52,742 nucleotides of DNA from Vineibacter terrae (GTDB taxonomy: Bacteria > Pseudomonadota > Alphaproteobacteria > Reyranellales > Reyranellaceae). The stretch lies in the NCBI RefSeq assembly GCF_008039615.1, contig NZ_VDUZ01000061.1:1-52742 (forward strand). Direction: 5' to 3'. Shown here in pieces: positions 45,062-52,742 of the stretch. Position numbers and translations under genes: made by a program. Every line of letters starts with the position of its first letter. Within the stretch, counting starts at the first letter, position 1. Below the pieces are notes generated by a model. That model made no database searches, was not told where the DNA came from, and was given only the letters and a program-made list of their open reading frames with translations.

Positions 45062-45646
45062 TCAATGCCGGCGGCGCATGAAGCGCCTGTGGTCGTCGCC
45101 GTCCTGGAACGGATTGCGCGGCGGGAACAGCACCGGGAACAGCTCGACGAACATCTGGCGGAAGGCAGGGTCGTTGATGTCCGTCGCGCCGGTGCGTGCG
45201 ACGGCGCGGCTCATCAGGTCGTCCCCACGGCAGAACGCGGCCGATACCTTGACCTCGCCCGCGGCCACCGGCTCGAAGCGCGCCCGGTCCAGAGCGCGGC
45301 ACTGGGTCTCGAAGGCCAGGTTTCGGGCCGGGCCGAAGACCAGCACTAGGCGATAGGCAGGATCGGCATTGCCGCTGATCGGCCGGGTCGTGAATTGCGT
45401 CGCCGGGCTCGATGGCCGGGCCGACATCATCACCCTGATGAGCGCCTGGTCGAAGGCCTCCTGGCTCATGCCGGCGAACGGCACGCCGCGCACCTCGATC
45501 AGGAACTCCCGCCCGTCAGCGGCGGTCATGTATTCGCTGCGGTAGTAGGGCCCCTCGACACCTTCCGACGTGATCACGGCGGCTGCGGCAGGTGCCGCCG
45601 ACACGGCGGACAGAGCCAGCGCGAGGGCAATTGTGGTGCGTTTCAT
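45062..45646 (-). CDS. Secreted protein of unknown family, tandem paralog A
   Basis: Not recognised. The 194-residue precursor has a Sec signal peptide (about 22 residues, cut near AAA-AV). The mature protein starts VITSEGVEGPYYRSEYMTAADGREFLIEVRG. Two Cys residues (in FETQCRALD and SAAFCRGDDL) are conserved in all three paralogs and could form a disulfide. The C-terminus has FVELFPVLFPPRNPF. Strong AAGGAG ribosome site. Nearest relative is the next gene upstream. Confidence 0.82.
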   Translation of the reverse strand: MKRTTIALALALSAVSAAPAAAAVITSEGVEGPYYRSEYMTAADGREFLIEVRGVPFAGMSQEAFDQALIRVMMSARPSSPATQFTTRPISGNADPAYRLVLVFGPARNLAFETQCRALDRARFEPVAAGEVKVSAAFCRGDDLMSRAVARTGATDINDPAFRQMFVELFPVLFPPRNPFQDGDDHRRFMRRRH

Positions 45647-45764
45647 CCTTCTCTCCTTACCGGAGGCGGCATCAACGGCACGTACACGCTACTGCCAGTG
45701 ATATTCCGCACCGGCGCTCATGGACTGCGTAGCTTGACCACAAATCGAAGGCCAAAGCATGGCG

Positions 45765-46340
45765 TTACTCGAAGTTGGGCGTTGGGCTTTCGATGAAGGG
45801 GTTGCGGGGCGGGAACATCACGGGGAACAACTCCGTGAACATCTGCCGGAACACCGGGTCATCGACGCCGGTGGCACCATTGTGGGCGACGGCCTTGCTC
45901 ATCAGGTCGTCCTTGCGGCAGAACGCCACCGACACGCGAACCTGTCCTGCCGTTGGTTGGCCAGGCCGTATCGAGTCGAGCGCGCGGCACTGAGTCTCGT
46001 GCGCGAGGTTGACCGCCGGGTTGAACACCAGCACCAGCCGATAGGCGGGCACCATGGTGGGACCACCGGGGCGCGTCGTGAAGGTGGCCGCCGGCCGGGC
46101 CGGCCGCGCGGCCTGCAGGACGCCCATCAGCGCCTGGTTGAAGGCGTCCTGGGTCATGCCGGGGAAGGGCATGCCGCGCACCTCGACCAGGAAGTCGCGG
46201 CCGTCGGCGGCGGCGAGGTACTCCTGGTAGCTGTACGGTGACTCGGCTCCCTCGGACGTGATGACGGTGGTCTGCGGGCCGCACCCCGTGACAGCGCCAA
46301 TGGCCAAGCCAATGGCCAACGCGGCGATGACACGACGCAT
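45765..46340 (-). CDS. Lipoprotein of unknown family, tandem paralog B
   Basis: The 191-residue product is close to paralog A (EGAESPYSYQEYLAAADGRD, ETQCRALD, SVAFCRKDDLMSKAV, FPVMFPPRNPF). It differs in having a lipobox, GAVTGC, so it should be membrane-anchored rather than free. Ribosome site AAGGAGGT. 118 bases separate it from paralog A. Confidence 0.82.
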   Translation of the reverse strand: MRRVIAALAIGLAIGAVTGCGPQTTVITSEGAESPYSYQEYLAAADGRDFLVEVRGMPFPGMTQDAFNQALMGVLQAARPARPAATFTTRPGGPTMVPAYRLVLVFNPAVNLAHETQCRALDSIRPGQPTAGQVRVSVAFCRKDDLMSKAVAHNGATGVDDPVFRQMFTELFPVMFPPRNPFIESPTPNFE

Positions 46341-46446
46341 GGCGGCGGACCTCCTTTTGCAGCGCTGCCAACGAGCGGACAGCGCATGACAAGTTCCGCC
46401 TTATCCTGATGGGTCTCTCGCCGCAAGTCAATAATTGAGTGACCGA

Positions 46447-47025
46447 TCACTTCACATTGCCGGTAGCATTCGTGGTCCGATGATTCGTGTGAGCCGGCAG
46501 CATCACTGTCATCAGCTCCGACATGGCTGACCGCAGCGCGACCGGGTCATCCAGGGAGGCGTTGGTGATCGCCGTCGCCGTGCTGAGCAGCTCGTCGGTG
46601 CGGCAGAACGACAACGTGATGCGCAATCTCCCTGGGCCGGTCGCCGCCGGCGTCATCTTCGGGTTGGGGGCGCACAGGTCCTCGCCGGTGACATTGCCGC
46701 CGAGATTGATGGCGACGACGAAGTGATAATCGGTGACGTTGGGAACAAAGCTTGCCTGACCGGCGACGAACGTCGTCCGCACGTCGGCAGGGTCGGCAGC
46801 TTGCAGGCTCGATAGGATGAGCTGCTCGGTTTCGCGGCCGTGCCTGAGGTTCGGGTCGGGGATCATGACGACAACCTTGAATTGCTTGCCGTCGGCCGCG
46901 GCGACAAAGTCGCTGTGGTCATAGCCGCTCTCCACGGTATCACCCACAATGATGGCGGCGCGGACCGGCGTGAAGCCGGCAGCAAGCGCGATCGCGGACA
47001 AGGCGACGATGGTGGCGGGCCTCAT
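46447..47025 (-). CDS. Secreted protein of unknown family, tandem paralog C
   Basis: More diverged member, 192 residues, with a Sec signal peptide (cut near VRAA). It keeps the GDTVESGYDHSDFVAAADGKQFKV start, LCAPNPKM and LSFCRTDELLSTATAI, and a related C-terminus ending in a Thr/Asn/His-rich tail instead of PPRNPF. GGAGG ribosome site. It is the first gene if the three form one transcript. Confidence 0.8.
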   Translation of the reverse strand: MRPATIVALSAIALAAGFTPVRAAIIVGDTVESGYDHSDFVAAADGKQFKVVVMIPDPNLRHGRETEQLILSSLQAADPADVRTTFVAGQASFVPNVTDYHFVVAINLGGNVTGEDLCAPNPKMTPAATGPGRLRITLSFCRTDELLSTATAITNASLDDPVALRSAMSELMTVMLPAHTNHRTTNATGNVK

Positions 47026-47183
47026 GGGGGCCTCCTGAGCTCGATGCGGGACAGAGCGACGCCTGCTGCGTCGGCAACCGCTACAAAGTGCCCGGACGCT
47101 GATGCCGCACTGACCGTAGCGGACACAGTTCTGTGTGTCCGCGGTCAGCGCGCAGTCAGAGGCAGTGGTGGCCCGACGATGTC

Positions 47184-49193
47184 CTACACATCCAGGTCGT
47201 GAGCGAACTTGGCGTTCTCCTGGATGAAGGCAAAGCGCTTCTCCGGCTTGCGCCCCATCAGGTCGTCGACCAGGGTCGACGTGCGCATGGCCTCCCGGCG
47301 CTCCTCTTCGCTGGCGGCCATGGGCACCGTCACGCGCATGAGGGTGCGCCGCCTGGGGTCCATGGTGGTGTCGCGCAGCTGCGTGGCCGGCATCTCGCCC
47401 AGGCCCTTGAAGCGGCTGATCTCGACCTTCGCGTTGCCGGCGAATGCGGTCTTCATGAGCTCGTCGCGATGGGCGTCGTCGCGCGCGTACTCGATGCGGC
47501 CGCCGCGAGCCAGGCGGTACAGCGGCGGCTGCGCCAGGAAGAGGTGGCCGTTCTCGATGAGCTGCGGCATCTCCTTGTAGAAGAAGGTCATCAGCAAGGA
47601 CGCGATATGGGCGCCGTCGACGTCGGCGTCGGTCATGATGATGACCCGGTCGTAGCGTAGCCGTTCCTCGTTGTAGTGGCTGTTGGTGCCGCAGCCCAGC
47701 GCCTGGATCAGATCGGAGATCTCCTGATTCTCGCGCATCTGGGCGGCTGAGGCGCTGGCGACGTTCAGGATCTTGCCGCGCAGCGGCAGGATCGCCTGTG
47801 TCTCGCGGTTGCGCGCCGACTTGGCCGAGCCGCCGGCCGAATCGCCCTCGACGAGGAATATCTCGGTGTCGTCGCGCTTGGCCGAGGCGCAGTCCGCCAG
47901 CTTGCCGGGCAGGCGCAGCTTGCGGGTGGCTGTCTTGCGCTGCTGCTCCTTGTCCTGCTTGCGGCGGGCGCGCTCCTCGGCGCGTGTGATGAAATGCTCG
48001 AGCAGGACGTTGGCCGACTCCTTGTCGCCGGTCAGCCAGTGGTCGAAGTTGTCACCGACCAGCGACTCGACGAAGCGTGTCGCCTCGACGCTGACCAGCT
48101 TCTCCTTGGTCTGGCCCTGGAACTGCGGCTCGGGGATGAAGATCGACACCAGGCCGGCGGACCCGTCCATGACGTCATCTGCCGTGATCTGTGCCGCCTT
48201 GCGGTTGCTCACCAGCTCGCCATAGCGCTTGAGCGAGCGCACCAGGGCGGTGCGGAAGCCGTTCTCGTGGGTGCCGCCCTCCGGCGTAGGCACGGTGTTG
48301 CAGTAGGATCGCAGGAAGCCGTCCTCGTCCTGCGGCCACCACATCGCCCACTCGACGCGCGATTCCCTGCCGTTGAGGTCGGTTTTGGCCGAGCCGGCAA
48401 ACGGCGCCGGCGTCAGGGTCGCGCGCTGGCCGATCTCCGACTCCAGGTACTCGCGCAGGCCGCCGGCGAAATGGAACGTGTCCTCGGCCGGCACCGAGCC
48501 GTCCTTGGGCAGGATCGTGGGGTCGCACTTCCACCGGATCTCGACGCCGCCATACAGGTACGACTTCGAGCGCGCCGCCCGGTACAGCCGCTCGGCCGAG
48601 AACCTGGCGTTGCCGAAGATCTGCGGGTCGGGGTGGAAGGTGATGGTGGTGCCGCGGCGGTTGGGCGCTGCGCCCAGCGACTTCAGCTTGCTGGTCGGCT
48701 TGCCGCGCGAATAGCTCTGGCTCCAGGCTTCGCGGTCGCGTGCGACCTCGACGATCAACTCGTCCGACAGCGCGTTCACGACCGAGGCGCCGACCCCGTG
48801 CAGGCCACCCGACGTGGCGTAGTTCTTGCCGCTGAACTTGCCACCCGAATGCAACGTCGTGAGGATAACCTCCAGCGCCGACAGCTTGGGAAACCGGGGA
48901 TGCGGATCGACGGGAATGCCGCGCCCGTTGTCGCGGATCAGGATGCGGTTGCCGGCCATCAGCTCGATGGTGATGGTGTCGGCATGGCCGTCCACGGCTT
49001 CGTCCATGGCATTGTCCAGCACCTCGGCCACCAGATGGTGCATCGCCCGCTCGTCGGTGCCGCCGATATACATGCCGGGGCGCTTGCGGACGGGCTCAAG
49101 GCCTTCCAGGATCTCGATGTCCTTGGCCGAATACCCGTTGCTCTTGCCGTTGCGATTGCCCGCCCGGTCGAACAGATCGTCGTTCTTTGCCAT
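47184..49193 (-). CDS. parE: DNA topoisomerase IV subunit B
   Basis: ATPase subunit of topoisomerase IV, which unlinks daughter chromosomes. The 669-residue product shows the GHKL ATPase (VLDNAMDEAVDG, DNGRGIPVD, GGLHGVGASVVNALS), QTKEKL, the Toprim motifs EGDSAGGSAK and DADVDGAHIASL, and a C-terminal RFKGLGEMPATQLRDTTMDP. Length and the QTKEKLVS/NEERLRYDRVI segments fit alphaproteobacterial ParE, not GyrB (about 800). ATG 49193 gives the common short lead (MAKNDDLFD) before KDIEILEGLEPVRKRPGMYIG. Confidence 0.95.
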   Translation of the reverse strand: MAKNDDLFDRAGNRNGKSNGYSAKDIEILEGLEPVRKRPGMYIGGTDERAMHHLVAEVLDNAMDEAVDGHADTITIELMAGNRILIRDNGRGIPVDPHPRFPKLSALEVILTTLHSGGKFSGKNYATSGGLHGVGASVVNALSDELIVEVARDREAWSQSYSRGKPTSKLKSLGAAPNRRGTTITFHPDPQIFGNARFSAERLYRAARSKSYLYGGVEIRWKCDPTILPKDGSVPAEDTFHFAGGLREYLESEIGQRATLTPAPFAGSAKTDLNGRESRVEWAMWWPQDEDGFLRSYCNTVPTPEGGTHENGFRTALVRSLKRYGELVSNRKAAQITADDVMDGSAGLVSIFIPEPQFQGQTKEKLVSVEATRFVESLVGDNFDHWLTGDKESANVLLEHFITRAEERARRKQDKEQQRKTATRKLRLPGKLADCASAKRDDTEIFLVEGDSAGGSAKSARNRETQAILPLRGKILNVASASAAQMRENQEISDLIQALGCGTNSHYNEERLRYDRVIIMTDADVDGAHIASLLMTFFYKEMPQLIENGHLFLAQPPLYRLARGGRIEYARDDAHRDELMKTAFAGNAKVEISRFKGLGEMPATQLRDTTMDPRRRTLMRVTVPMAASEEERREAMRTSTLVDDLMGRKPEKRFAFIQENAKFAHDLDV

Positions 49194-49311
49194 GTTCTTG
49201 TCCGATTCATCGCCGCGCGGCCGCCGAGGAGGGGACCCGGGTGGCCGCGTCGTCATTGGTATGGTAGGAAACCCCGATAAAAGCAACCACATCGGGTCAG
49301 GCTTCCCCTCC

Positions 49312-49725
49312 ATGGCAGACACCGAAAAGGTCCCATCCGCACCCTTCCGCTCGCCGGATTTCACCCGCGAGCCCATCCTGCGTACGGCCCCGCAGCCGGC
49401 CGACATGAACGGCAACGGCGATATCTTCGGCGGCTGGGTGCTGGCCCAGATGGATATCGCCGGCGGCGTGCTGGCCTCCCGCACCGCCCAGGGGCGCACC
49501 GCGACGGTGGCGATCACGGCGATGGCGTTCGTGCAGCCGATCAAGGTTGGTGACCTGGTGAGCGTGTATGGCGAGGTCACGCGGGTCGGCACCACCTCGA
49601 TCACGGTGAAGATGGAGACGGTCGTGCAGCGCCGGCTCGATCCGACCCCGATCCGGGTCACCGAAGGGACCTTCGTCTACGTCGCCATCGACGACGCCGG
49701 CAAGCCGCGTCCGGTGCCGAAATGA
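49312..49725 (+). CDS. Acyl-CoA thioesterase, YciA-like hot-dog protein
   Basis: Hydrolyses acyl-CoA thioesters. The 137-residue hot-dog protein has the YciA signature ADMNGNGDIFGGWVLAQMD near 30-48 and AFVQPIKVGDLVSVYGEV. It is divergent from parE with 118 bases between the starts. The stop overlaps the next gene's start (ATGA), an odd coupling of a thioesterase to a metal-transport accessory gene. Confidence 0.92.
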   Translation: MADTEKVPSAPFRSPDFTREPILRTAPQPADMNGNGDIFGGWVLAQMDIAGGVLASRTAQGRTATVAITAMAFVQPIKVGDLVSVYGEVTRVGTTSITVKMETVVQRRLDPTPIRVTEGTFVYVAIDDAGKPRPVPK

Positions 49726-50420
49726 GGGCTGCGGCGCTGCTGGGCGGATTGGCGGCGGCCTTGCTCTCGGCACCGGCGCTGGCGCATCCGCATGTCCTCA
49801 TTTCGCAGGTCGTGCGCTTCGTGGCGAGCGACGGCGCCTTTACCCACGTCGAGGTCGAATGGCGCTTCGATCCGATGGCGAGCGAGCTGGAGATCGCGGC
49901 CGCTGATGACAACCGCGACGGCCAGCTCTCACCCAAGGAGGTCAAGGCTTTGGCCGAGCTGGCGGTGGGCGAGCTGAAGGAGCTGGGCTACCTGACCTGG
50001 ATCAATACCGGCGACAAGGATTTCCGCCCCAAGGCGCCGGTATTCAATGCGCGCATCGCCAATCCCGCCATCTTCATGCCCGAGGACTGGGCGCCGACGG
50101 CCGACATGCCCGGCGGCCCCATGCCGTCCGGTGCCGGGGCGAAGGGGGCAGCGCCCAAGGACAAGCACGCCAAGCCGCGCCAGGGACCGCGCAACCTGGT
50201 CTATACGCTGCGCTACGCCTTGCCCCAACCGGCCAAGACTGTGGCCGTGAGCGTGATCGACCCCGAGGATTTCGTCCGCATCGAGCTGGACAAGAAGGCA
50301 CCGTGGGAGATCATCGGCGGCGATGCCACCTGCGCCGTCGACAAGAACAACGCGGCGAAATCCGAATATTGGCCGGGCAATCCGTTCTTTGCCGACCGGG
50401 TGACGTGCAAGCTGCCATGA
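49722..50420 (+). CDS. DUF1007 family periplasmic protein
   Basis: Secreted protein of 232 residues: signal peptide (about 1-21, cut after ALA), mature start HPHVLISQVVRF, then an EF-hand-like loop DDNRDGQLSPKE and a C-terminal beta region with TLRYALPQPAKTVAVSVIDPEDFVRIEL. DUF1007 genes usually precede NicO/RcnA-type nickel/cobalt transporters, as here. An insert of about 30 residues rich in Pro, Gly, Lys is seen near 120-155. Probably a metal-handling accessory protein; its mechanism is unknown. Confidence 0.88.
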   Translation: MRAAALLGGLAAALLSAPALAHPHVLISQVVRFVASDGAFTHVEVEWRFDPMASELEIAAADDNRDGQLSPKEVKALAELAVGELKELGYLTWINTGDKDFRPKAPVFNARIANPAIFMPEDWAPTADMPGGPMPSGAGAKGAAPKDKHAKPRQGPRNLVYTLRYALPQPAKTVAVSVIDPEDFVRIELDKKAPWEIIGGDATCAVDKNNAAKSEYWPGNPFFADRVTCKLP

Positions 50421-50472
50421 GGCGTGCGCTTGCCGCGATACATTGGGCGTTGAGTAGCAGCTGGGGTCGTCC

Positions 50473-51462
50473 ATGATGACAGTCATGTCCAAACGCCTGT
50501 CCGGCCGTGCCGCATGGCTCTGGATTGGTGCCACCCTCGTCGTGCTGAGCCTGCTCGCCCTGGCGTTTGGCGATCTCAGCGCCCATGTCGGCCGCATCGC
50601 GGCCGAATGGCAGGCCCGCCTGAACCGCGAGGTGACCCAGCAGCTGCGCTCGCTCGGCGACGAGAGCACCACCACGGCTTTGTGGGCATTGCTGGTGACC
50701 GGCTTCCTCTACGGCATCGTGCATACCCTGGGGCCAGGGCATGGCAAGGCCGTCGTGGTCGCTTATTTCCTCGACGGCACCCGCAAGCGCGGCTGGATCG
50801 ACGGGATCCTCGCCGGCACTTGGATCGCCGTCACCCATACCGCTGCCGCCCTGGTGCTGGCCGGCGTGCTGGCCGCAATGGGCCGCGTGCGCCCGCTGAC
50901 GGCGCAGGGCCAGGTGCGCGTGGTCGAGCTGGTGTCGTACGGCCTGATCGTGGCCATCGGCCTGTGGCGGCTTCATGCCGGGCTGACGGGCCGCCTGCAC
51001 GATCACGACCATGGGCACGACCACGACCATGGTCATAGGCACGATCATGGCCATGCCTCCTGCGGTCACGACCACCACCATCATCACGGCGACCATGCTG
51101 ATGCGCACAAGGCGGCGCCGGTATCGAGCTGGCGCCGGTTCTTCCGGCTCGACGCCGGGCTGGGGCTGCTGACGGCGGCCGGCGTGGCGCCCTGCGCCGG
51201 TGCCGTCGTCATGGTGCTGATCGCCTCGATCTTCGGCGTCCTGTGGGCCGGGCTGCTGGGCGTGCTTGCCATCGCCGTGGGCATGGCTGGTACCTTGGCG
51301 GTGGTCGGGCTCGCGTCGATGGCCGCGCACCGCCTGCTGATCGGGGAACGTGCGTCAGACACCATCGGCCGCCTGACGACGATCGCTGCCGCCCTGATGG
51401 TCATCGCCACGGCCGGCTTCCTGTTGCTGGGCGCCATCTATCGCATGGTTGCCGTGCCCTGA
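50473..51462 (+). CDS. NicO-family nickel/cobalt transporter, RcnA-like
   Basis: Membrane metal transporter of 329 residues with six predicted helices. The family's HTLGPGHGKAVVVAYFL lies near 84-100, and AVTHTAA near 119-125. Between the third and fourth helices a cytoplasmic or periplasmic loop (176-212) is extremely His/Asp-rich. The second-half motif GVAPCAGAVVMVL is intact. RcnA homologs export Ni/Co, HoxN/NicO relatives import; direction is not certain. Starts 52 bases after the DUF1007 gene. Confidence 0.9.
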   Translation: MMTVMSKRLSGRAAWLWIGATLVVLSLLALAFGDLSAHVGRIAAEWQARLNREVTQQLRSLGDESTTTALWALLVTGFLYGIVHTLGPGHGKAVVVAYFLDGTRKRGWIDGILAGTWIAVTHTAAALVLAGVLAAMGRVRPLTAQGQVRVVELVSYGLIVAIGLWRLHAGLTGRLHDHDHGHDHDHGHRHDHGHASCGHDHHHHHGDHADAHKAAPVSSWRRFFRLDAGLGLLTAAGVAPCAGAVVMVLIASIFGVLWAGLLGVLAIAVGMAGTLAVVGLASMAAHRLLIGERASDTIGRLTTIAAALMVIATAGFLLLGAIYRMVAVP

Positions 51463-51544
51463 CGGGCGGGCCGACGGCCTTGCCGCGCCGTCGGGTCCAC
51501 CGACATCGGGCCGGCCGGCGGGGCAGATGAACAAGGCGCGGGCA

Positions 51545-52036
51545 TCAGCGCTTGGCGCGCGCTGTGGCCGGCGACGGCTGTGCAGTAGCGGGATCGCCGA
51601 CATCCTCCTGCCGCAGCGCCGCCTCGAACGGGCCGCGCAGCTCGCCTTTCAGGCCCGCGCGCCGCCAGCGCTGCTGCCATTTCGCCTCGATCGCGGCGAT
51701 CTCGCGGATGGCGGTGCGGACAACGTCACGCCCTGCCGCCGTCAGACACACCAGGCGTGCCCTGCCGTCGGTCGGGTCGGCGACACGCTCGACATAGCCG
51801 CGCCGCTGCAGCTCGGCCACGATCTCACCCATCGACTGGTGAGTGAGGCGAGCCCGGGCTGCCAGCACCGTCAGCCGCGTGCCCTCCGGGTCGATGTTCT
51901 CGAAGATGGGATGGTAGGCCGGAGGAAGATCCGCGAAGCCGGCCGCCTCCAGGCGCTCGGTGATCTCATCGACCATCAGCTGCGATGTGCGTCGCAGCAA
52001 TGAAATCAGCGTCACGATCCGTTGCGGCGGTGTCAT
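51545..52036 (-). CDS. MarR-family transcriptional regulator
   Basis: Winged helix regulator of 163 residues: LTVLAARARLTHQSMGEIVAELQRRGYVERVADPTDGRARLV is the MarR core (HTH plus wing, about 54-95), then a C-terminal dimer helix region. The last 25 residues are Ala/Pro/Thr-rich. Divergent from the PNPOx-fold gene, which it probably controls through the palindrome at 52062. Confidence 0.9.
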   Translation of the reverse strand: MTPPQRIVTLISLLRRTSQLMVDEITERLEAAGFADLPPAYHPIFENIDPEGTRLTVLAARARLTHQSMGEIVAELQRRGYVERVADPTDGRARLVCLTAAGRDVVRTAIREIAAIEAKWQQRWRRAGLKGELRGPFEAALRQEDVGDPATAQPSPATARAKR

Positions 52037-52061
52037 CGGCGGCCTTGATTTGCGCAGGTTT

Positions 52062-52092
52062 CCTGCCTATATGGGCAGGCAGCCTGCATAAT
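52062..52092. promoter_or_regulatory. Candidate MarR operator and promoter
   Basis: CCTGCC (52062-52067) and GGCAGG (52074-52079) form a palindrome with a six-base spacer in the 81-base gap between divergent genes. A -10-like CATAAT follows at 52087-52092 for the plus-strand gene, so a bound regulator would block it. Autoregulation is inferred. Confidence 0.4.
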
Positions 52093-52117
52093 AGCATGCC
52101 AAGCATGGAGAGGCGAC

Positions 52118-52597
52118 ATGACGGAACCGGAACAGCTTCGCCACGCGGTGCAGAGAGCGATCGCGGAGGGCTCGTTCTGCACGCTGGCGACGTCGTCGGC
52201 CGAGAACCGGCCGCATGTGGTCGGCGTGCTCTACGTGGCCGTGGATGGCATCCTGTATGTCGGCACCACCCGGCAGAGCACGAAGGCGCGCAACATCGCA
52301 CAGAACCGGCGTGTGGCTGTCTGCATCCCCGTGGCCCAGCACCCTGGACTGCCGCCGCTATGCGTGCAGTTCCAGGGCACGGCGGAAATCTGTTCGGTCC
52401 AGGATCCGCGACTGGCCGCGCTGATGCAGGCGGGACGGCTCGACGCGATCATCGGCCACGACGCGCTGGCAGAACCGGGCATCTGCTTCCTGCGGATCAC
52501 CCCCGGACGCCGGGTGGCCGCCTACGGCATCGGCGTCCCCCTGGACGAGCTCATGCGGGATCCCATCCACGCCAGCCGCAGCGTGGTGCTGGCGTGA
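52118..52597 (+). CDS. Pyridoxamine 5'-phosphate oxidase-fold protein
   Basis: Flavin-binding split-barrel protein of 159 residues. It has FCTLATSSAENRPHVVGVLYV near the N-terminus, TTRQSTKARNIAQNRRVAVCIPV, and a C-terminal RITPGRRVAAYGIGV. It lacks the extra regions of true PdxH, so a general FMN or F420-type reductase is more likely. ATG 52118 has GGAGAGG. Probably repressed by the divergent MarR protein. Confidence 0.85.
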   Translation: MTEPEQLRHAVQRAIAEGSFCTLATSSAENRPHVVGVLYVAVDGILYVGTTRQSTKARNIAQNRRVAVCIPVAQHPGLPPLCVQFQGTAEICSVQDPRLAALMQAGRLDAIIGHDALAEPGICFLRITPGRRVAAYGIGVPLDELMRDPIHASRSVVLA

Positions 52598-52610
52598 AGG
52601 CGTGGATTCC

Positions 52611-52742
52611 CGGCAGGCTAGCAGCCTGTCGGACTGAGGTTATTGGGTAGTTGATTGAGTGATTTTGAAAGCACCGAGGTCATGGGTCGCGATTTTTGGT
52701 GGTACTTTCCCCGTCAGGCGTGTGCGAGGGTGAACATCCGCT
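52611..52742. mobile_element. Possible IS end at the window edge
   Basis: From about 52615 the DNA turns AT-richer, beginning TAGCAGCCTGTCGGAC, which resembles terminal repeats of some IS1182/IS5-type elements. A CTAG-containing palindrome (AGGCTAGCAGCCT) is at the junction. Read on the minus strand, the edge ends in a short open frame that could be the tail of a transposase, but it is cut by the window. Weak evidence. Confidence 0.35.

Overview
The window is GC-rich chromosomal DNA from a free-living heterotrophic bacterium, most likely an alphaproteobacterium. The evidence is a quinone-type class 2 PyrD, ParE, two TRAP carriers, a dipeptide-family ABC importer, CoA-dependent acid catabolism and REP-like hairpins between genes. 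No rRNA, tRNA, CRISPR array or prophage was found; one possible insertion-sequence end lies at the right edge. All function calls come from reading translated sequence and motifs, not from searches.

Layout. 172-2588: TRAP permease pair (dctQ, dctM), with the binding-protein gene presumably before the window. 2931-7916: a 2-oxoacid:ferredoxin oxidoreductase set made of a GltD-like flavoprotein with C-terminal ferredoxin domain, a fused gamma-alpha subunit (KorA) and a TPP subunit (KorB). A hairpin element sits between korA and korB. 8044-13829: small accessory genes (DUF3574 lipoprotein, a protein with a WHH motif, DUF3592 protein, an SDR with altered active site, an epimerase, a TauD-type dioxygenase, an unknown protein). 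13958-23349: a minus-strand run of seven genes (amidohydrolase, dctP, dctQ, dctM, acyl-CoA ligase, crotonase, uronate-dehydrogenase-like) with a divergent IclR regulator. A similar GATAT/ATATC palindrome lies upstream of both the amidohydrolase and dctP.

23981-35856: a plus-strand cluster of PhyH dioxygenase, FAD amine-oxidase-type enzyme, Tat-exported oligopeptide-type binding protein, two permeases, VOC protein, two ATPases, crotonase, NtaA/DszA-type flavin monooxygenase and quinone reductase. It looks like an uptake-and-oxidation pathway for an unidentified, possibly nitrogen-containing compound. 35869-38701: two putative glycolipid-binding paralogs flank a LysR regulator and an isochorismatase-type hydrolase. 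38720-43353: class IV aminotransferase, HMG-CoA lyase, a histone H1-like lysine-repeat protein and a methylcrotonyl-CoA carboxylase beta subunit (leucine-degradation theme, biotin subunit not in the window).

43479-52597: GNAT acetyltransferase overlapping pyrD tail-to-tail, three tandem paralogous secreted proteins of about 190 residues of unknown function, parE, an acyl-CoA thioesterase, a DUF1007 plus NicO/RcnA metal-transport pair, and a MarR regulator divergent from a PNPOx-fold protein. At least seven copies of one REP-like hairpin and three other large inverted repeats occupy the intergenic space.
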